The notes: a model not told the origin generated them from the sequence alone. DNA of 64,000 nucleotides from Lepas anatifera (GCA_034440635.1 JAOTON010000961.1:1178001-1242000), one strand, 5' to 3'; positions 1-13,800 are shown, numbered from the stretch's first letter. Numbers and translations are program-made.

Positions 1-581
1 TACCTAGTTAGAAAATGGAAAGCCCGGAGGGGGTTCTCCTGGTATGGTGGGCTCTGAGCAGTTACGGTAACGTAAATATGAAGCCTGGCCTAAATCTGCC
101 GAGGCCCCCGCACACTGGCTTCATCATTTGTCTGAGTTCCCTAAGGTGAAGTTCAAGAAAGCTTGAAATTGCTAGGCATATGCATTGAAAGCTCATGTGA
201 ATTTGATCTCGTGAGAATTTGAATTCATGCAGGCCTCCTTCAGAAAGAAAAGATTGCTTTTCTTTCCGGTATAGTTAACGGAAATTGCAATCATTTCACT
301 ATGTATGCTGTAAGCAGGGGGGTTACGTGCGTTTTTCTTTTTATAAGGAAGACCAATCATTTCTTCAGTTAGCCTTCCGTTTTTCTATTTTTTATCGTTA
401 TGCCGTCTTTAGATCATTCTCCCGGGGTTTTGAAAACCAAATCCTTGCACTTAATTGTTATGTTTGGAAGAGGTGTCCGTCAGTCAGATTGTCTGTACAT
501 GCTCACATATCCCTACTTTTTTCTACCTTTACATGTGATAAATTTTGGCATTCTTACGTGACAGTGTTTTCTCTCTTTCAG
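1..581. other. No gene recognised at left edge
   Basis: AT-rich, no open frame with recognisable content. It may hold the missing start-codon exon of the chitin-binding gene. An ATG at 227 opens MQASFRKKRLLFFP before a weak GTATAG donor, which I do not accept. Confidence 0.4.
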
Positions 582-631
582 TTTGGAGGCACCATCGGCG
601 ACTACTTCTCTCTCTTCTTCTTCTGTCCTCG
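582..631 (+). CDS. Possible signal-peptide exon of the chitin-binding gene
   Basis: A pyrimidine-rich tract ending in CTTTCAG precedes position 582 and a GTAAGC donor follows 631. Read with two bases completing a split codon, it encodes WRHHRRLLLSLLLLSS and ends in phase 0, as needed to join exon 7685 (VSYATLPETSF). A basic stretch followed by a Leu-run is what a signal peptide core looks like. No ATG is visible in phase just upstream, so the initiator would be in a further 5' exon or this may be a chance match. The two other frames are also open. The intron to 7685 would be about 7 kb. Confidence 0.35.
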
Positions 632-659
632 GTAAGCTGAGAGCCTCAAAGTAGGTGAT

Positions 660-907
660 GCGAGTTTTCAGATGACAACCATGCTGAGTTTTTGAAGCCG
701 CCCACTGATCTGCAGGAAGCGTGTGATGATGATGAGATTCGGCGGCGTATTCAGGGCGCTGCTCTGCTGTTGCGGTCTCCAGACACTGTGCCTATAAGGC
801 AGGCCAGTGACTTCATGCACGGAGTGCAGTCTAGTGTAGTAGCTTGTCTGTTTACATTCAGTAAAATTGTAAGAAACCTACCGCGCCTACCTAGTGAAAC
901 CTGCTGA
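660..907 (+). other. Unassigned open frame, possible coding or transposon fragment
   Basis: From about 660 to TGA at 905-907 one frame reads EFSDDNHAEFLKPPTDLQEA, CDDDEIRRRIQGAALLLRSP, DTVPIRQASDF... with protein-like composition. No family is recognised. It begins only about 40 bases after the donor at 632, so it is probably not part of the chitin-binding transcript. Confidence 0.25.
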
Positions 908-1763
908 GAAGCCTACTACGGCACCTACCAGCATTGCTGCTAGTGCTACATAGTCGGGCAACTTTTCTAGTTAAAACGCTCTAAACCTCAACACCGTTAT
1001 CATTCATTGCTACAGCAAGCCAAATTGGCAGCTTAAGGCTATTTTATAGTCAATTTACACCGGTTCCTTTAAACTGTAAGATTTCAATATTTTTTTGCGG
1101 GCTCTGAATAGAATTGTAATGTAATTTGAAACCTAATTACGTTGGTGACGTGACCGCTGATGACACTGGAATAACGATAAGGAGCTTAACAAAAGCGGAA
1201 ATATTCTCTCTTCATGTCAGTCTAGTTCCGATGGACCACCACCGGACTTTAGTAGAATTTCATATCTGTCTGGTGATGGTGCACTCTAGATCACAGGATC
1301 TGGGAGTGGGATTTCATGTTCGGCTATAGATTTTATGTCCCTGGGCGCACCACGACATTGGAGCGACGAACCGTACATACCCTGCTCCACGTTTTCCGGA
1401 TTTGTGGGATATTTGGAGTTCAGTTCCGAGAATATCTTGCTAATTATCGGTCTGATTTGCGTCAAGCGTACCCTTGGATTTTGGATCGTTTCAATAAGGT
1501 ACCAATATTAAGGTTTTATTGCTCGTGGTCTACTATCATGTTATCATGTATTTCTCACACTTCCACACAAATGAGGTGGCTTTTAAAGTGTCGTCGCAAT
1601 GAACATGAAGTGATTATAAACTATGGAAGGAGATGGTAAGGATGAGGAAGGTGAGGATCAAGAGGATGGGATTCTACCTGGAGGGGTCGCTGCAGCCACA
1701 GGCGCATGCGCTCACAGCCTCAGGTAGGTGAGGATAAGGATAAGGATTAGGTACCGGTAAAAA

Positions 1764-1793
1764 CACACACACACACACAATCGCACACACACT
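1764..1793. repeat. (AC)n microsatellite
   Basis: AAAACACACACACACACACA followed by an imperfect CACACACAC run. Confidence 0.85.
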
Positions 1794-3235
1794 TCGAACA
1801 TTTAAACTAAAATAATATGAGGATGAAAATGTTCGATTCTTCGGCTTCGTTTTATTTCGTCTTCGATCTGATAAATTTCGTTGTTTGTGCTCCATCTTGT
1901 CTGTGATATCGTTGATTTTGCTTCACTGATGTTCAATTGTTGCATATTTTTATTTTCTTTAATCTCTGGTGCTGATGTTTTCTTTCACAAAACTTGTTTT
2001 TATTGTTCTCTAAATTAGCCATCCTGAAATATTTCAATATTCCCGCCGCGAAGCTTTTCTTCTTGAAGGAGCTCTTAAAAACACGTGAAACGCAAGAAAA
2101 AATCAAGGAGAAAGATTGGCGACGAAACGAGGATAGTAGGCCAAAATGATTACTTACTTCTTATTTTAATCTTCTTCTAGCTTGCACCAGAGACGGTCGA
2201 GGCGAATAAAAATTAGTACATAATATAGACAAAAGAATGTATCGTTCCCTCTATGGTATCATTGCTGATTTTGAATTAGAACAGGGTATTTTTATATTTT
2301 CAAAGAGCACTGAAAACACGTCCACTCCTGTCGCTGAAGAACTGAACTGAACTACCACATAGATCTGTTATTCTTTGTCAAAATCATTTTCACTTAACAA
2401 AAGCCCATAACTTGTAGTTTTCTTTGCCATCCATCCACATGTTTTATACACTAGTTTTGCGCCACCACAGCAGCAGTGGCTATTTGTCGTCGCTAATTAT
2501 CACCTGAGACGAAGAGGTTCACGTGACCGTAAACAGTTGACCGTGCTCGATTAAGACCGATGCCATCAGTTAATGGCATTATAAAACCTGATGAAACAAA
2601 CACCACCACCCTCCCTGTGAAAATGAATTATCGGATTGCAATTGTAATGTTTTCTAGTGATATCAGTTTTTAATCATTGCTTTGAAACTCAGTAGGTTTA
2701 GTGCTAGACAGGTACTCTTGGTCTTTTTTCCGGCGAGATAAGAAAATCTGACGTAAGCACGTGGGGCTGAAGCTTTCACACAATTTTTGACGGGCTCAAT
2801 CGCGTGTGGGAAGCAAAGCAATGTATTGTGTGAAGGCTCATAAAGCACCGCAGTTAAGCTGGGATATTATTGCCATGGAGCTTGAACCTGAGTTCAGGCA
2901 ACTTCAAAACATAAGCGATATCCATTTACAGTGACCATTTTCCACACTATATGACCCATCAATAGAAATAATTTATACAGAATGGGAGCGAAAATGTCAG
3001 TCTCCGTGTTGTTGGGGGACAACTGTGTTTGGGAGACACAGGAGCACGACATCATCAAAATATCGCATACACATTATTGTTAAATGGCAGGGTTTTGGTG
3101 GGGTGTTTCCATTGTGGGTGTAAGTTTTAATAACTCGCGGAAACCGTTTTTCGCCTGTATGAGCTCTGATAGCAGATGGTTCATGGGGAGTTGGAGATCT
3201 GTGACCAAAGCGATGCTTCCAACACTCCGTCCTAC

Positions 3236-3372
3236 TGCGCGGCACAAACAGCATGGAACGTTGCCTAGCATTCCATTCGCAGCAAGTTGGGCTTCTTTGA
3301 AGATACGCGGCACAAACAGCATGGAACGTTGCCTAGCATTCCATTCGCAGAAAGTTGGGCTTCTTTGAAGAT
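3236..3372. repeat. Tandem duplication, unit about 68 bp
   Basis: CGCGGCACAAACAGCATGG through GTTGGGCTTCTTTGAAGATA occurs twice head to tail, at about 3238-3304 and 3306-3372, with only a couple of differences. Confidence 0.9.
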
Positions 3373-6300
3373 AGTCGACCAGGGTCGCTGACTGATCGCC
3401 CGGCACATTATTTGGCGGGGAATATCGATGGTTGAGAACTCGGATAACTCCCTCGCATTCGACCGATAGAGCCCGTTTCGACATGGCCACACAAACCTGC
3501 ACGGTGCCAGCGGCCGCCGCTCGGTGCCGGCTCTTACACCTTACATTACTCGCCTTAAAAAGTGGTTCTACATCGGTTATGTGTACGGTGTTGTTTGCAA
3601 CATTATTTAATGACAAAGTATGGATTCCCTATTCCCGGTAGACATTCTGTAAAAAACAGCAGTAAAGCAAGAATGAAGACGCACAATTGCAAGAACACTG
3701 TGCCAGGTATTGTTTATTCTTGGACCTGTGGACCTTCTTACCTCTATGAAACAAACTATGGTTAATATCCTGGCGCAATCCCTCCTTCGACGCTCAATTT
3801 ATCCCAAATGATCCTTCTCTTTGCACCTCGCGTACGTAACTCGTCGTGCTGCAGCTCGCCAATGTAACAATAGGCAAGAACACTTCGACATGGGCTACTG
3901 GAATGCGTGTCTGGGATGAACCAAGGCACTCAAAATAATTTTGGTCGGAATTATTTAAGCTTCTGGGCATGAGTTTGTATATTTTTCCATTAACGCAGGC
4001 TTGCTCTTTAGCACATTTCGGTCCCTTCTCACACAGACGCGCGGCACCGAACCAATTTGGCATCTAACTTGTTCTTATACCCAGCTAATTTCAGGTTTTT
4101 AGCCCGTTGAAGGTAAAACTTTGTTATTATTTGCCCAATTCAGAGTTGGGGTTTGGGCTGATGGCATCGACGGGTACTTTAAATCCCTTTTCAAAATGAT
4201 TATGTGGAATGCTTGCTTTGCAAAATTATCCATGTTACTGATTTCACGCATCATCGCACTCCGCGCTATCGAACTTCTGAATGTTTCTTCATAATGTATG
4301 GCTCATGGAAAGCAATCAGCTCAGAGAAAAATGAAATACGCGCCTATTCTGACCGACTATTTGTCCCTGCTCTGCGCGTAAGGGCAGGCGTGGGCTTGAT
4401 TCGGTTTCAAATGAGAGCGACTCTCATCTCGCCTTTAACGTCGATAAGGCTGTCTCATCTCTCCGCTGGCTCACTCCGACTGGAAAAACGCCCCTGTGTT
4501 AGGTGCTGTTCCGGATGGGTTCTATGTCTGTTCTACAGTCTTTTGCGGCACGATCTTTTATTTTGTTTCCTTGTTGTTATGACCTATATCATTTTAGTTG
4601 TTTTTATAAACCTAGCTTAAAGTCTCAAATCATGGATTAAACTTGAGCTTTAATGAATTTGGCAAGAGCAAAATTTAACAATTTTAGTAAGCAGTTTTCT
4701 CTCGCAAAGCTATAAAATTCGGCACTATCGTGTTTTTGGTAAATTTGTTAAGTACTTGCCACTGAAAAGAGCTTTCGTGGGAGTTTTATTTTGCCCTGGA
4801 CCAAGCGGGGACTGCTTTTAAGGGACAGTGTCCAGAACATGGGTACACTGATTAGAGAACCCCGCCATCAACAGAGCCTTCGCGTGACCACGCTTCATAT
4901 GTCCTCCATGCAGAACACACAGAGCTGAAACCTGTTGAGATCATTTGAGCTTTTTTGCGGCTCTGAAGTTTTTCGTTGTTCATCTCTAGCAGGCGCTTAT
5001 TTTATCTCAATATCTAGGCTAATGAACGTTTAAGCTAATTAACCTTTCACTGGCGTTTGCGTGATAGACAGAAATAACAAATCCGGTCATGGCGATCAGG
5101 CGGCATCCTTCGGGAAATTTCCCAGACCGAATACATAAAACTGAGGCAGTGAAATACTGCAATTGGGATATAACCGTGATTCAGACAAAGGCCCAATGTA
5201 TTTTTCATAGGGAATCTCTTTTACACCACGAGTCACGATGTAAATGAAAACGTACTTTGCGTCTGTCATTAACTCCTCGGGTGTTTACGAAGATTTTGCA
5301 TCAAACGTATTTTTTAATAACGTGTCACGTCGCCACGCGCGACATTGTGCTGCCAAGAGACACATACTGATTGTCCTCCACGGGACAGGATGTTTGCTTA
5401 AGACAATACGGGACCGTTATCATTTTCACTCTAATTTATGATCCTGCTGTTCGTGTTGGGCTGGAGGAGCATTTATAGATTCTGGACATGGTGAGAGAAA
5501 ACAGACACCTGTTTCATAAAGAGAACGGAGCAGTTATACGAGTGCAAATACCCAGGACGGTTTCCAGTTTGGTGCTTATGATTTTCCCCATGAATCTTTA
5601 TTATGCAATGGTGAGGTCTGGAATTCAACACATGATTACTGGGCGCTGGAAAGCATATGCTGCAGCAACCCACTTCTTTCATTTTACTGATGACCTCTCT
5701 ACTGTATTACATCATTGGAAAAGGTGTTGGTACTAGTTGGTGAGGATAAGCTAGACACGAGCGTTGGAGTCTTTTATGTCTAGATAAAACTAGCATGATC
5801 CCGGGGTTCTTGCACGCAATACAATCGCGTCATGTTTCAGTGTTTCAAACTAGTTGCCTGCCAAGTCTATAATTTGGCTCGGACTAGTCAGATGGCAGAG
5901 AGCGTCTTCCGCTCCAAAGCTTATCTTTCGCCTTGCACGTGACCGCCTCGTGTTAACGGTGACCTTGGGCAGAGGCTGCCCCGTACGACACGTGCTGAGG
6001 GGGTCGCCTTTCGCCAAAAAGTGAGGCTGCCGCTAATCTTCTGGCACCGGCGGCGGACGCGGGCGGCTACACTCTGTTTGCCCTAGTTTCTGATGGAGAA
6101 GTGACCTTCACAGAGAGGACCCAGCTCTGACGGCCACGTTAATTATTCCCGTTAGCTAAGTGTTTCCGGTGTTCCTGATATGTGATTTAGGAGAAGCGGC
6201 CAGACACCAGCCAAGATTTATCTCATGACCAGCGAAAATAAATGTATTATAAGTGGCTTATCCGTGCTAGTTGTTACAAAATGACTGATAGACAAGTAAT

Positions 6301-6768
6301 CTTGAATATTATTTGATAAATCAACGTTATCTCTGGTAGATGAAACATTCGAATAGCCAATAGCAATGTCAGCCGTGAAACGATCCGTCTCATTAGCTTA
6401 CATCTTTGCAATGACCCTTCATATGCACGTTCGATGTTGTTGATTGTTGGTGGCTTTCTGAAACAAGCCACCTGACTGATATCCTTGGACGTCGAAAGCG
6501 GGAGAAACGGGGGAGCCGTCCCCCAACTGCTGAACCAGAGGGACGCTCTGTCGGAAAAATTCGGGACTGAAGTGATGTTTTGGGCTTCTGTCCTAACCAA
6601 CACTGTGCGTCTACTTTAGTATTCCCAATTTTAGTGCTGGCGAACAGCCTCGATAGCGTTTCCGAAGGTAGCGAATAAGTATGGACATTGCTGGGTTACG
6701 TTCCGTTCTCCCAGCAAAAGTCCTTGGAGACGCTTACGACGGTACTTCACCGTTACAAGCAGACGGGC

Positions 6769-6914
6769 CAGTGGCGGATGCAGGGAGCAGGGGGTTTCAA
6801 CCCCCTCATGTCAGCGCCTATAGTTAAGGCATAGCCGGAGGCCATTCCAAGGTAACGGTGGGGAAGGCTCGAGCTCCTTAGTCCCCCCCCAATAAATTCC
6901 TGGCTTCGCCACTG
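6769..6914. mobile_element. Short inverted-repeat element, GGCGGA family, copy 1
   Basis: CAGTGGCGGATGCAGGGAG at the left, CCTGGCTTCGCCACTG at the right; 146 bases with no coding. Confidence 0.6.
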
Positions 6915-6988
6915 AGTCAGGCCTTCTCAATTTCCGACAGGGATATTTTTTCAATGGTGAGGTCATTGTACTGGTACACTAAAATCGA

Positions 6989-7180
6989 GGCCATTTTAAG
7001 AAGTTGGCTGAAGCATCAGTTCAAACAAGGATTCGTCATTGCACCCTTGGGATCCGATCTATATCCGACTGGAACTCTCTCCCTGACTCAGTCCTTACAG
7101 TAAAAACCAGTTCCCAATCTAAAAGCGGCCTAGATGAACACTGGGCCCATCTCAGGTACATTTCTTCTGAGAACGAGTGA
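6989..7180 (+). mobile_element. Non-LTR retrotransposon reverse transcriptase, 3' end of ORF2
   Basis: From about 6998 a frame reads KLAEASVQTRIRHCTLGIRS, ISDWNSLPDSVLTVKTSSQS, KSGLDEHWAHLRY and stops at TGA 7178-7180. The WNSLPxxVxxxxSxxxFKxxLDxHW signature is the C-terminal tail common in LINE-type reverse transcriptases of animals. Catalytic motifs are absent, so this is a 5'-truncated dead copy in the intron of the chitin-binding gene. Confidence 0.7.
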
Positions 7181-7684
7181 GTTAAGCACGATCAAAATTG
7201 AGCTCGTGGAGAACAGAGCCTGCAGGCCTTGTGCCTCGAAATTCCAAAAATCCGTAAGGTAAGGAAAGGAAAGGTGAGTCACCCGTAGCGTGAAACGTAC
7301 CTGGTGACCTCAGCCAAAGGGCTTCCGAGCAACTGTTCCTAACGACATGAAACTGGTCACTCAGTGCTGAACCTGAGACAAAGCTAATATCCCCGCGTGC
7401 TGACACCCGCTGTGGTTTTCAGATTTAATGTGCCACATTTTCGGAAAATGCGGTCTCTAGTCAGCTTTGGTCCAATGAGCCTCTGCAGTCTGCTGCATCG
7501 GATTAAGTCAGCAAGCAAGTTTTGGAGTCAAGTTTGAATTTTCCACACAGCATGAAACTGTTTTTTTTGTGTCCAAAAACTCTTGACAAACAGAGACCAT
7601 TCTTTTGGCTGATCCTCTCACAGCGCTGCCTTCCAGTTGGCTTGTAATAAGTGTACTCATCCAACCTTGATGCTCTGGTTTCAG

Positions 7685-7805
7685 GTGTCTTACGCTACCT
7701 TGCCCGAGACGTCCTTCTCCTGCGAGGGCAAAGTGGTTGGTGGCTACTATGCTGACTTCGAGACGGACTGTCAGATGTTCCACGTTTGCACGCTGGGGTC
7801 CAAAG
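7685..7805 (+). CDS. Chitin-binding domain 1, N-terminal half exon
   Basis: Acceptor GGTTTCAG ends at 7684; donor is GGTGAG after 7805. The exon reads VSYATLPETSFSCEG..., then GGYYADFETDCQMFHVC, giving Cys1, Cys2 and Cys3 of a type-2 chitin-binding domain with the conserved aromatic YY. It ends in phase 1 (one G), which joins GC at 10002 to make Gly. It is very similar to exon 13194-13312 of the same gene (LPETNFSC..., GGYYADPETNC). Confidence 0.92.
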
Positions 7806-10800
7806 GTGAGCTCGCCATCCCGCCATCTGGCCTACTTTGCCAAACAACGAGTCTTTACCGTCACTGTTGATTCTGACTGAGTGCGGTTGACTGGTCCTTT
7901 GGCCAGACAACGCTCTGCTCACAAGCAATCTCGGTGTCGCGTTTACATGGACCCGATGATCTGTGATCAGCCCCGGCACAGAACAGCCCAAATTCGAGCT
8001 GTCAGCGGTCCAGCGTCCCTCATAAAACCGCACTCAGTCGCTGAGACCTGTTGAACTAGATTGCAACCAAATTATCTACACAGTTCACACGAGCGAGCCG
8101 ACCTGCGAAGGAAGTCATTTCACCGGTCAGGCTTATCTGAACTGGCGTCGTTGTTGGGAGGCGTGCCCGCTCGGCTCGGATTCAGACACTGTATCGCCTT
8201 CGACCCAGCTGCCTCTGTGTACATACGTCGTGCCTTCTGTCGAACGCTATCTAGCTGGGAGATCTCCGTCAGTGAAGCAACCGATCAGAGAGCGATAGCC
8301 GCCGTAGCCTGGACACACAGCTGTTGTATTTGCTCTGACCAGAGACGTAACTGGCGGCGATGGCCAGATAGCGGAGCGTGAAGGCGCGCATTGCCCCTCC
8401 TTGGTCGGTAGTAAGACTACACGCCGACACGCCCAGCCCTAGCGACAAATAGGCCAGGGCAGCGGTGCCCGGAGACCTGTGGTGGAGGGGATAAGGGGGG
8501 TAGAAGTGACCGCACCCATTCTGTTGCACGGTCCGAGACGATGATTACGGGGGTGGCGCCCTGATGGAGTCCAGCTTGTTTGCCGTGTTGATGATGTGTT
8601 GGGTACAGTGTTCCTGATTCTACCATGTATGTAGAATCGGGTCCTGTTTCGATATTTCCCGGGTATAAACAAATATATCCTTATTTTACTGGTTGAAAAG
8701 CATCGAATAACTCCTTTGGTATTAGTTTGATAGCGTTTCGCTTAACAGCTGAGTGGATTTATAAAGGTCAGCAGCGATATCTTACGTCACGCTCCTTTGC
8801 CTGTGTGCATGCAGCCAAGTTCATTTGCATATGCAGTGGCGCGAAAAGCCATGAACTTAAGAGTAACTAGTCACGGTCTGTTTGGTTTATATCGACTGCT
8901 GCTTGTGTTGCGATACCACAGATGAATATCCTACATTATCTTACAGGCCTCGCTCCGGGGGCTCATCGTGCCCAGATGGCCCAGTCCCGGCGAGTACCCC
9001 TACTCAGGGCTCACGGGTCCTGCCGCCAGGGTGCTAAGTGGAGTTATTGGTTCCTGAATTATAAGAAAAAATGGTGCCAATTCACTTATCAAATTCCCGG
9101 GGGCCTTCCTACCTAAATCCTGTATCGTAATTTTCATTGGATATGTTTAACACTAGCCTACGTCTGAAACAACTAGCCTACGGCTGAAACAAGTTAATTC
9201 CTTACACGATGTTACATCATTAGTTTGATAGACTTTATTGTGTGGTGTTATTCTCGGAAAGAGATGAAGGGTGGGTGTATTTCGCTCCCAGTCACCCACG
9301 TCATCGTTTCCTGGGAGATTTTTCGTTCTTCGGTTTATAATAAGACCCAATTATTAGTGTTGGTTTCCCTTGAGCATAAGTTTCCCTAGTTTTCATTTAT
9401 TTTGCGGCGTATTTCCAGCCTTTCCCGCTAGAATTAATTGTGACATATATAGATGCTCCATTCTTCTGAGTAACGACGGCGCTATTTCCCTGCATGACAT
9501 GAACCATTGTTAAACACTGTTTTTTGTTCTTCAACCTGCCGATGTCGCTTGCAGGGGCGGACGCAGACCCGAGTCTTGGGGGGCCAAACCCATGTCTGCC
9601 TCTCCTCCTGGGTGGGGAGGGGTGGGAGCGAATATTTTTTGCTCTACAGACCTAGTGTAAACACCTATTTTTCAAAAATTTCTCCGGCGTTTGGGGAGCC
9701 AAAAGATAGTTTGCCCCCCCTCCAGCGCTTTGGGGAGCCCATGGCCGGAATGCCCCCCCCTGCGTCCGCCAATGGTCGTTTGGCGTGTTATGCAATAGAA
9801 GACCACACAGAGCACCAGCTGGCGTCCTATTGCCGGAGACGAAGCTGAGTGACGCGGCGGTGTCACAGAGGCATGCCTGCCCTCCTCAGCGGGACCGGTG
9901 CTATGCGTCCATTCATCGCTGCTGACGCATAGCACAAGCAGTGTTATGCGTCCATGACGCGGCGCTGGCAGCCGGTAACCTCGACTCCCCCTGGCACGCA
10001 GGCGAGATCCAGGACAGCAAGTTCTTCTGCTTGGAGGGCACCGTGTTCGACCAGAAGACCAGAGTGTGTGATCGGTTCGAGGAGGTCGTCTGCCAGGATG
10101 CCTCCGCAGTCTACGACGTCAACCTCGAGCTCTATCACAGCAACAACAAGGTTGAACTGTGAGTGTACCGGCAGAGCGGGCGTGTGTGCCAGTGTGTGTA
10201 CCTGGAGCTGGGGTCTGAAGGTCACTCCAATCTATGGGCAGAAGGTGCCACTCGCTCCCTTCGTTATAGGCAAAAGGGCTCCACTCGCTAGCCAAGTGTG
10301 AATGCTACACACCCCCATAACAGCCTCCGGTCTGAATATGGTCATTAACTGCATGTGTTCAATAGGGATAATATCGAGATTTTGTCACCAGCTTACACAC
10401 AGCACAGTTCAGTATCTGATACCCAATTGCAGGCATTGTCTGCAGGCCACAGCCGGCCTGGCACGCTCGGGCCGGCTGCCGTGAAGACCGATCTGTGAGA
10501 ACCCGCTCCCCACAGCCGCCCGCCTTCGTGATCTTTGTGAGAACGCAGGCCGTCAACCTTCGCCTGTCTATGCCATCAAACCCAGTGTGTGTCGGACTAG
10601 AGCTGAGAACATGCAGTGCTTGTGAGTGAAGTAGCAACTCAAACGTGCAAGCACCCCATCGGTGGTAGTCAGCGCACTAAAGCAGTGGGGATGGCGGTGG
10701 CGGACCCACCATTTTATTCCGCAAAATTAAGCGGAAATATGATTTGGTGTGAACCCTGAGAAAACTGGTTTCCCGAGCTGATAAACGCTTTCATTAAATG

Positions 10801-13800
10801 AATTTCTCAAGAATGTTTCATACTTCTGCAGAGTTCAACTCTGGGTTTTTAGGTATGGAATTGCTTGAAACAAGCCCGCACGGACACGTCTGTGACAGCA
10901 ACGTGAAAAATACTGGACATCATATTGATGTATCAGGACAAAACAGCATGATTTCCCCGTACACAAATTATGGGGCTCGAAAACTTCAGTGCCGATCATA
11001 TGGAAGCAAGTCTTCTATTTGTCCATTGCTAACCCTTGTAAAGCACAAACTCCACTTCTTAAAGCTTTTCTCTCATCCTAACCAAAATTATATTTCATCT
11101 CTATACCAGGCACAATATGCAAAATTGGCGATAGTGACGTTCCAGCACCATTTGTTCTTGGTCCTTCTGGAACCCATAAGAGTACTGCCATGTTAAGAGG
11201 CAATTTTGTATATATTCGACTCCAGTGAGGCTTACCATGCATGATGCAGGCTTCTTTTGCCATTTCAATTGTAGATTTTAACAGCCAAGGGCGTAGCTGG
11301 CTGCAGCAAGTTATGGAATGGCGCGACGGGGCCCAGCATTATATTGCAAGGTGATGGCTGCCATCAAGTTTGGCACTCCCAGAAGGGTCTGATATGTTTC
11401 GATCTAACCAATGCAAATGAAGCTTTAAAATGGAAAGGTCGATGCTACAGCCCGAAATATAGATACATACCTTCTTAGTCTGCACTGGGGACTCCGGACC
11501 CGTGGCCATCCCGCCCCACCTGCCTCCTAAGAGCCCCCTCGCCGCTCATCTCTCTTATATTTTGTTACTCCCTGATCCCCCTCTCCCCGCTGGCCGCTCT
11601 GACCACTACACCACCCTGGCAGTGAGTTCGACGGTGTAGTGGCGGACAGCGCCGCGGGAGCGTCGGTGGCCCACTCCGTGTTCGACGAGGACCCATTCCC
11701 GCCGACCGACTACTCAGACGACTTCGCCGAGCGTCGCCGCACCGGCGGCTCCGGCACCAGGAGCGAGGTGCCGCTCTTCAGGCGGCGGCAGCGGCAGCAG
11801 CGTGGTCAGCTGTCGGCGCCGCCCAAACAGCAGGCCTTCAGGTGAGACTGCCGCCCCCGCCCCCGTCCCCGCTGCCGCTACTGCAGCGGCCCGGTGAGGT
11901 CTTCATCATTCTTAGTTACATGACGTTTCGCATACGTTGCATTTGTTGGCCATAATCCGGTGTCATGACTTGACTATATATCCGACCCGACTTTGTTAAA
12001 CATCACTACGTGTCATTTTCATTTAATCACATGTGGAATTTGATTCAGCCGGTCATTGCCTAGACCAGATGTCGCTCGTTTCACGGCAGGGTTTCTCTTT
12101 TTCTGTTTCTGTCCGTTCTGCGCTTCTATTGGTGCCGCCGATTTGAGTGGGGCCGCCTGTGCTGACGCTGCGTTGTCCCCGGCAGCCGATTCCGGGCCGG
12201 TAAGGTGACGGCCACCACCACCCCGGCCACCACCACTACGCGCTCCTCTCCGCTCAGCCTGCCACGGGTGCCCATCATCCCTCACATGACAGACCGCGAC
12301 CGGCCCCGGGTGGTGGTCACCAACGGCAAGCCGTTCGTCCCCAAGCTGGGCTCGGAGCCGGCGCCTTTCCTCGCCAACGTGGTGAGTGCTGCCATCTATC
12401 GAAGCGAGCTGACACCCGATGGCAATGGGCAGTGCTGCCCTGACTGTATTTCGCCCTGGATGCCTTACATCACTTTATAAGTATACATTGGACAGGGGCG
12501 GACGCAGGAGCGCCATTTAGGGGTCACCTCGAGAGAAATCGTTAAAACATAGTGTTTTTTTTAGAAAATCGGTCAAAATTTCGCCATTTTGGGGGTCAGG
12601 GTCCTTGGCCCCTTTTCTGCGTCCGTCAGTGACATTGCGTTCATGGAATAATGCTCTGTTGAATGGTGCTTTCTCTTTGGAATCCTAGAAGACTTTGGTG
12701 AAGCGATTCTTAATGAGAAGAATAACTCAAGGCCGAGTGAAAGAGGACAGGATTAATTAAATGATTAAGCTTAGGCGATGCAAGCACTAAAAATGATAAC
12801 GGCTGATGCAACAATGGTGAGCATCGCGTGTTTGTATTTTTCTTTATTGTATTTTTTGCATACGAAATTGACGGCTGATAATCCATCATATTCATGGGGA
12901 CTTCAGCAAACAATGCGGGACACTGACGAAACCAAATGCATTACCATAAGCGCTTACCTTGATTGAAGTTTGAAATGTTTATCCAAAAGATCACATTCTC
13001 TTTGGTTGTGGATAGAATAACATGTACTGACATTCCCGAAAAAATTGACGTGCACGGTTGCAATAACTGAATGTGTTAACCATGTCAACCAGAAATGTTA
13101 CCGACATCACAGAATACAGCAGAAATAATACCGACGGACATATACAGCCTCGTGCCCTAAAACTCCAATCATCACCATTGCGCGTTGTCTCAGGATCCCT
13201 CCCTGGCGCTGCCCGAGACCAACTTTTCCTGCGCCGACAAAGTGCACGGCGGGTACTACGCCGATCCTGAGACCAACTGCAGGATGTACCACATCTGCGT
13301 CATCGCCGAAACGTGAGCACACCCGCCGCACAGCTGGGAACGGGCCCCCAGCCGTCTTACCTGCTATCCTGATTGCACCGTCCCACGCAGTGCCTATGCA
13401 GCAGGAACTCCTACGGGTGGCCTGGTGGCTGCATTGCCTGCTTTCAGATCGGACAGCATGGATTAACGTGGGTTCAATCCCCACGGCGGGAAACCTCGTT
13501 CCATGTCCGATCTGACCCGGTGGAGAGGATCCTTAAACACCCACGCCAATACTTCCTGTAATCGTGCAAGTGTGCCTGTTGGGAATGGCCATAGCATAAA
13601 AACTTAGTCTCTATAGATAATTCAAATTGCAGTGGTGCAGCATTTGCGTGCAATTACATTCGCACGTCTTGAATCAACTCATGTATCATCTGCTTTCAGC
13701 ATCACGGACTACAAGTTCTTGTGCGGAAATGGCACAGCATACGAACAGAAGTCCGGTACCTGCCAAGAAATCGACAAGGTGGATTGCTCCACCTCTGTGG

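Larger units (their letters stand above)
908..6768. other. Long non-coding stretch, probably intron of chitin-binding gene
   Basis: Mostly unique AT-rich sequence; contents seen are the (AC)n at 1764 and the tandem duplication at 3236-3372. Open frames of 60-140 codons are scattered with no domain. Confidence 0.5.

Noticed and set aside
3080..3616. 178-codon minus frame
   Set aside because: Spans the local tandem duplication, with repeated peptide FKEAQLAANGMLGNVPCCLC; no domain and no splice support.
4204..4620. 138-codon frame ending in a hydrophobic stretch
   Set aside because: Considered as a membrane or signal sequence, but no phase-compatible donor to exon 7685 and no homology.
8947..9031. 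Possible exon after CTTACAG encoding ASLRGLIVPRWPSPGEYPYS
   Set aside because: The downstream donor GTGCTA is poor and the exon does not fit the phase-1 junction between 7805 and 10002.
10798..11196. 132-codon plus frame
   Set aside because: Lies wholly in an intron of the chitin-binding gene, ordinary composition, no domain.
13417..13488. Functional tRNA gene
   Set aside because: The T-arm and B box are good, but there is no proper anticodon arm or acceptor stem.
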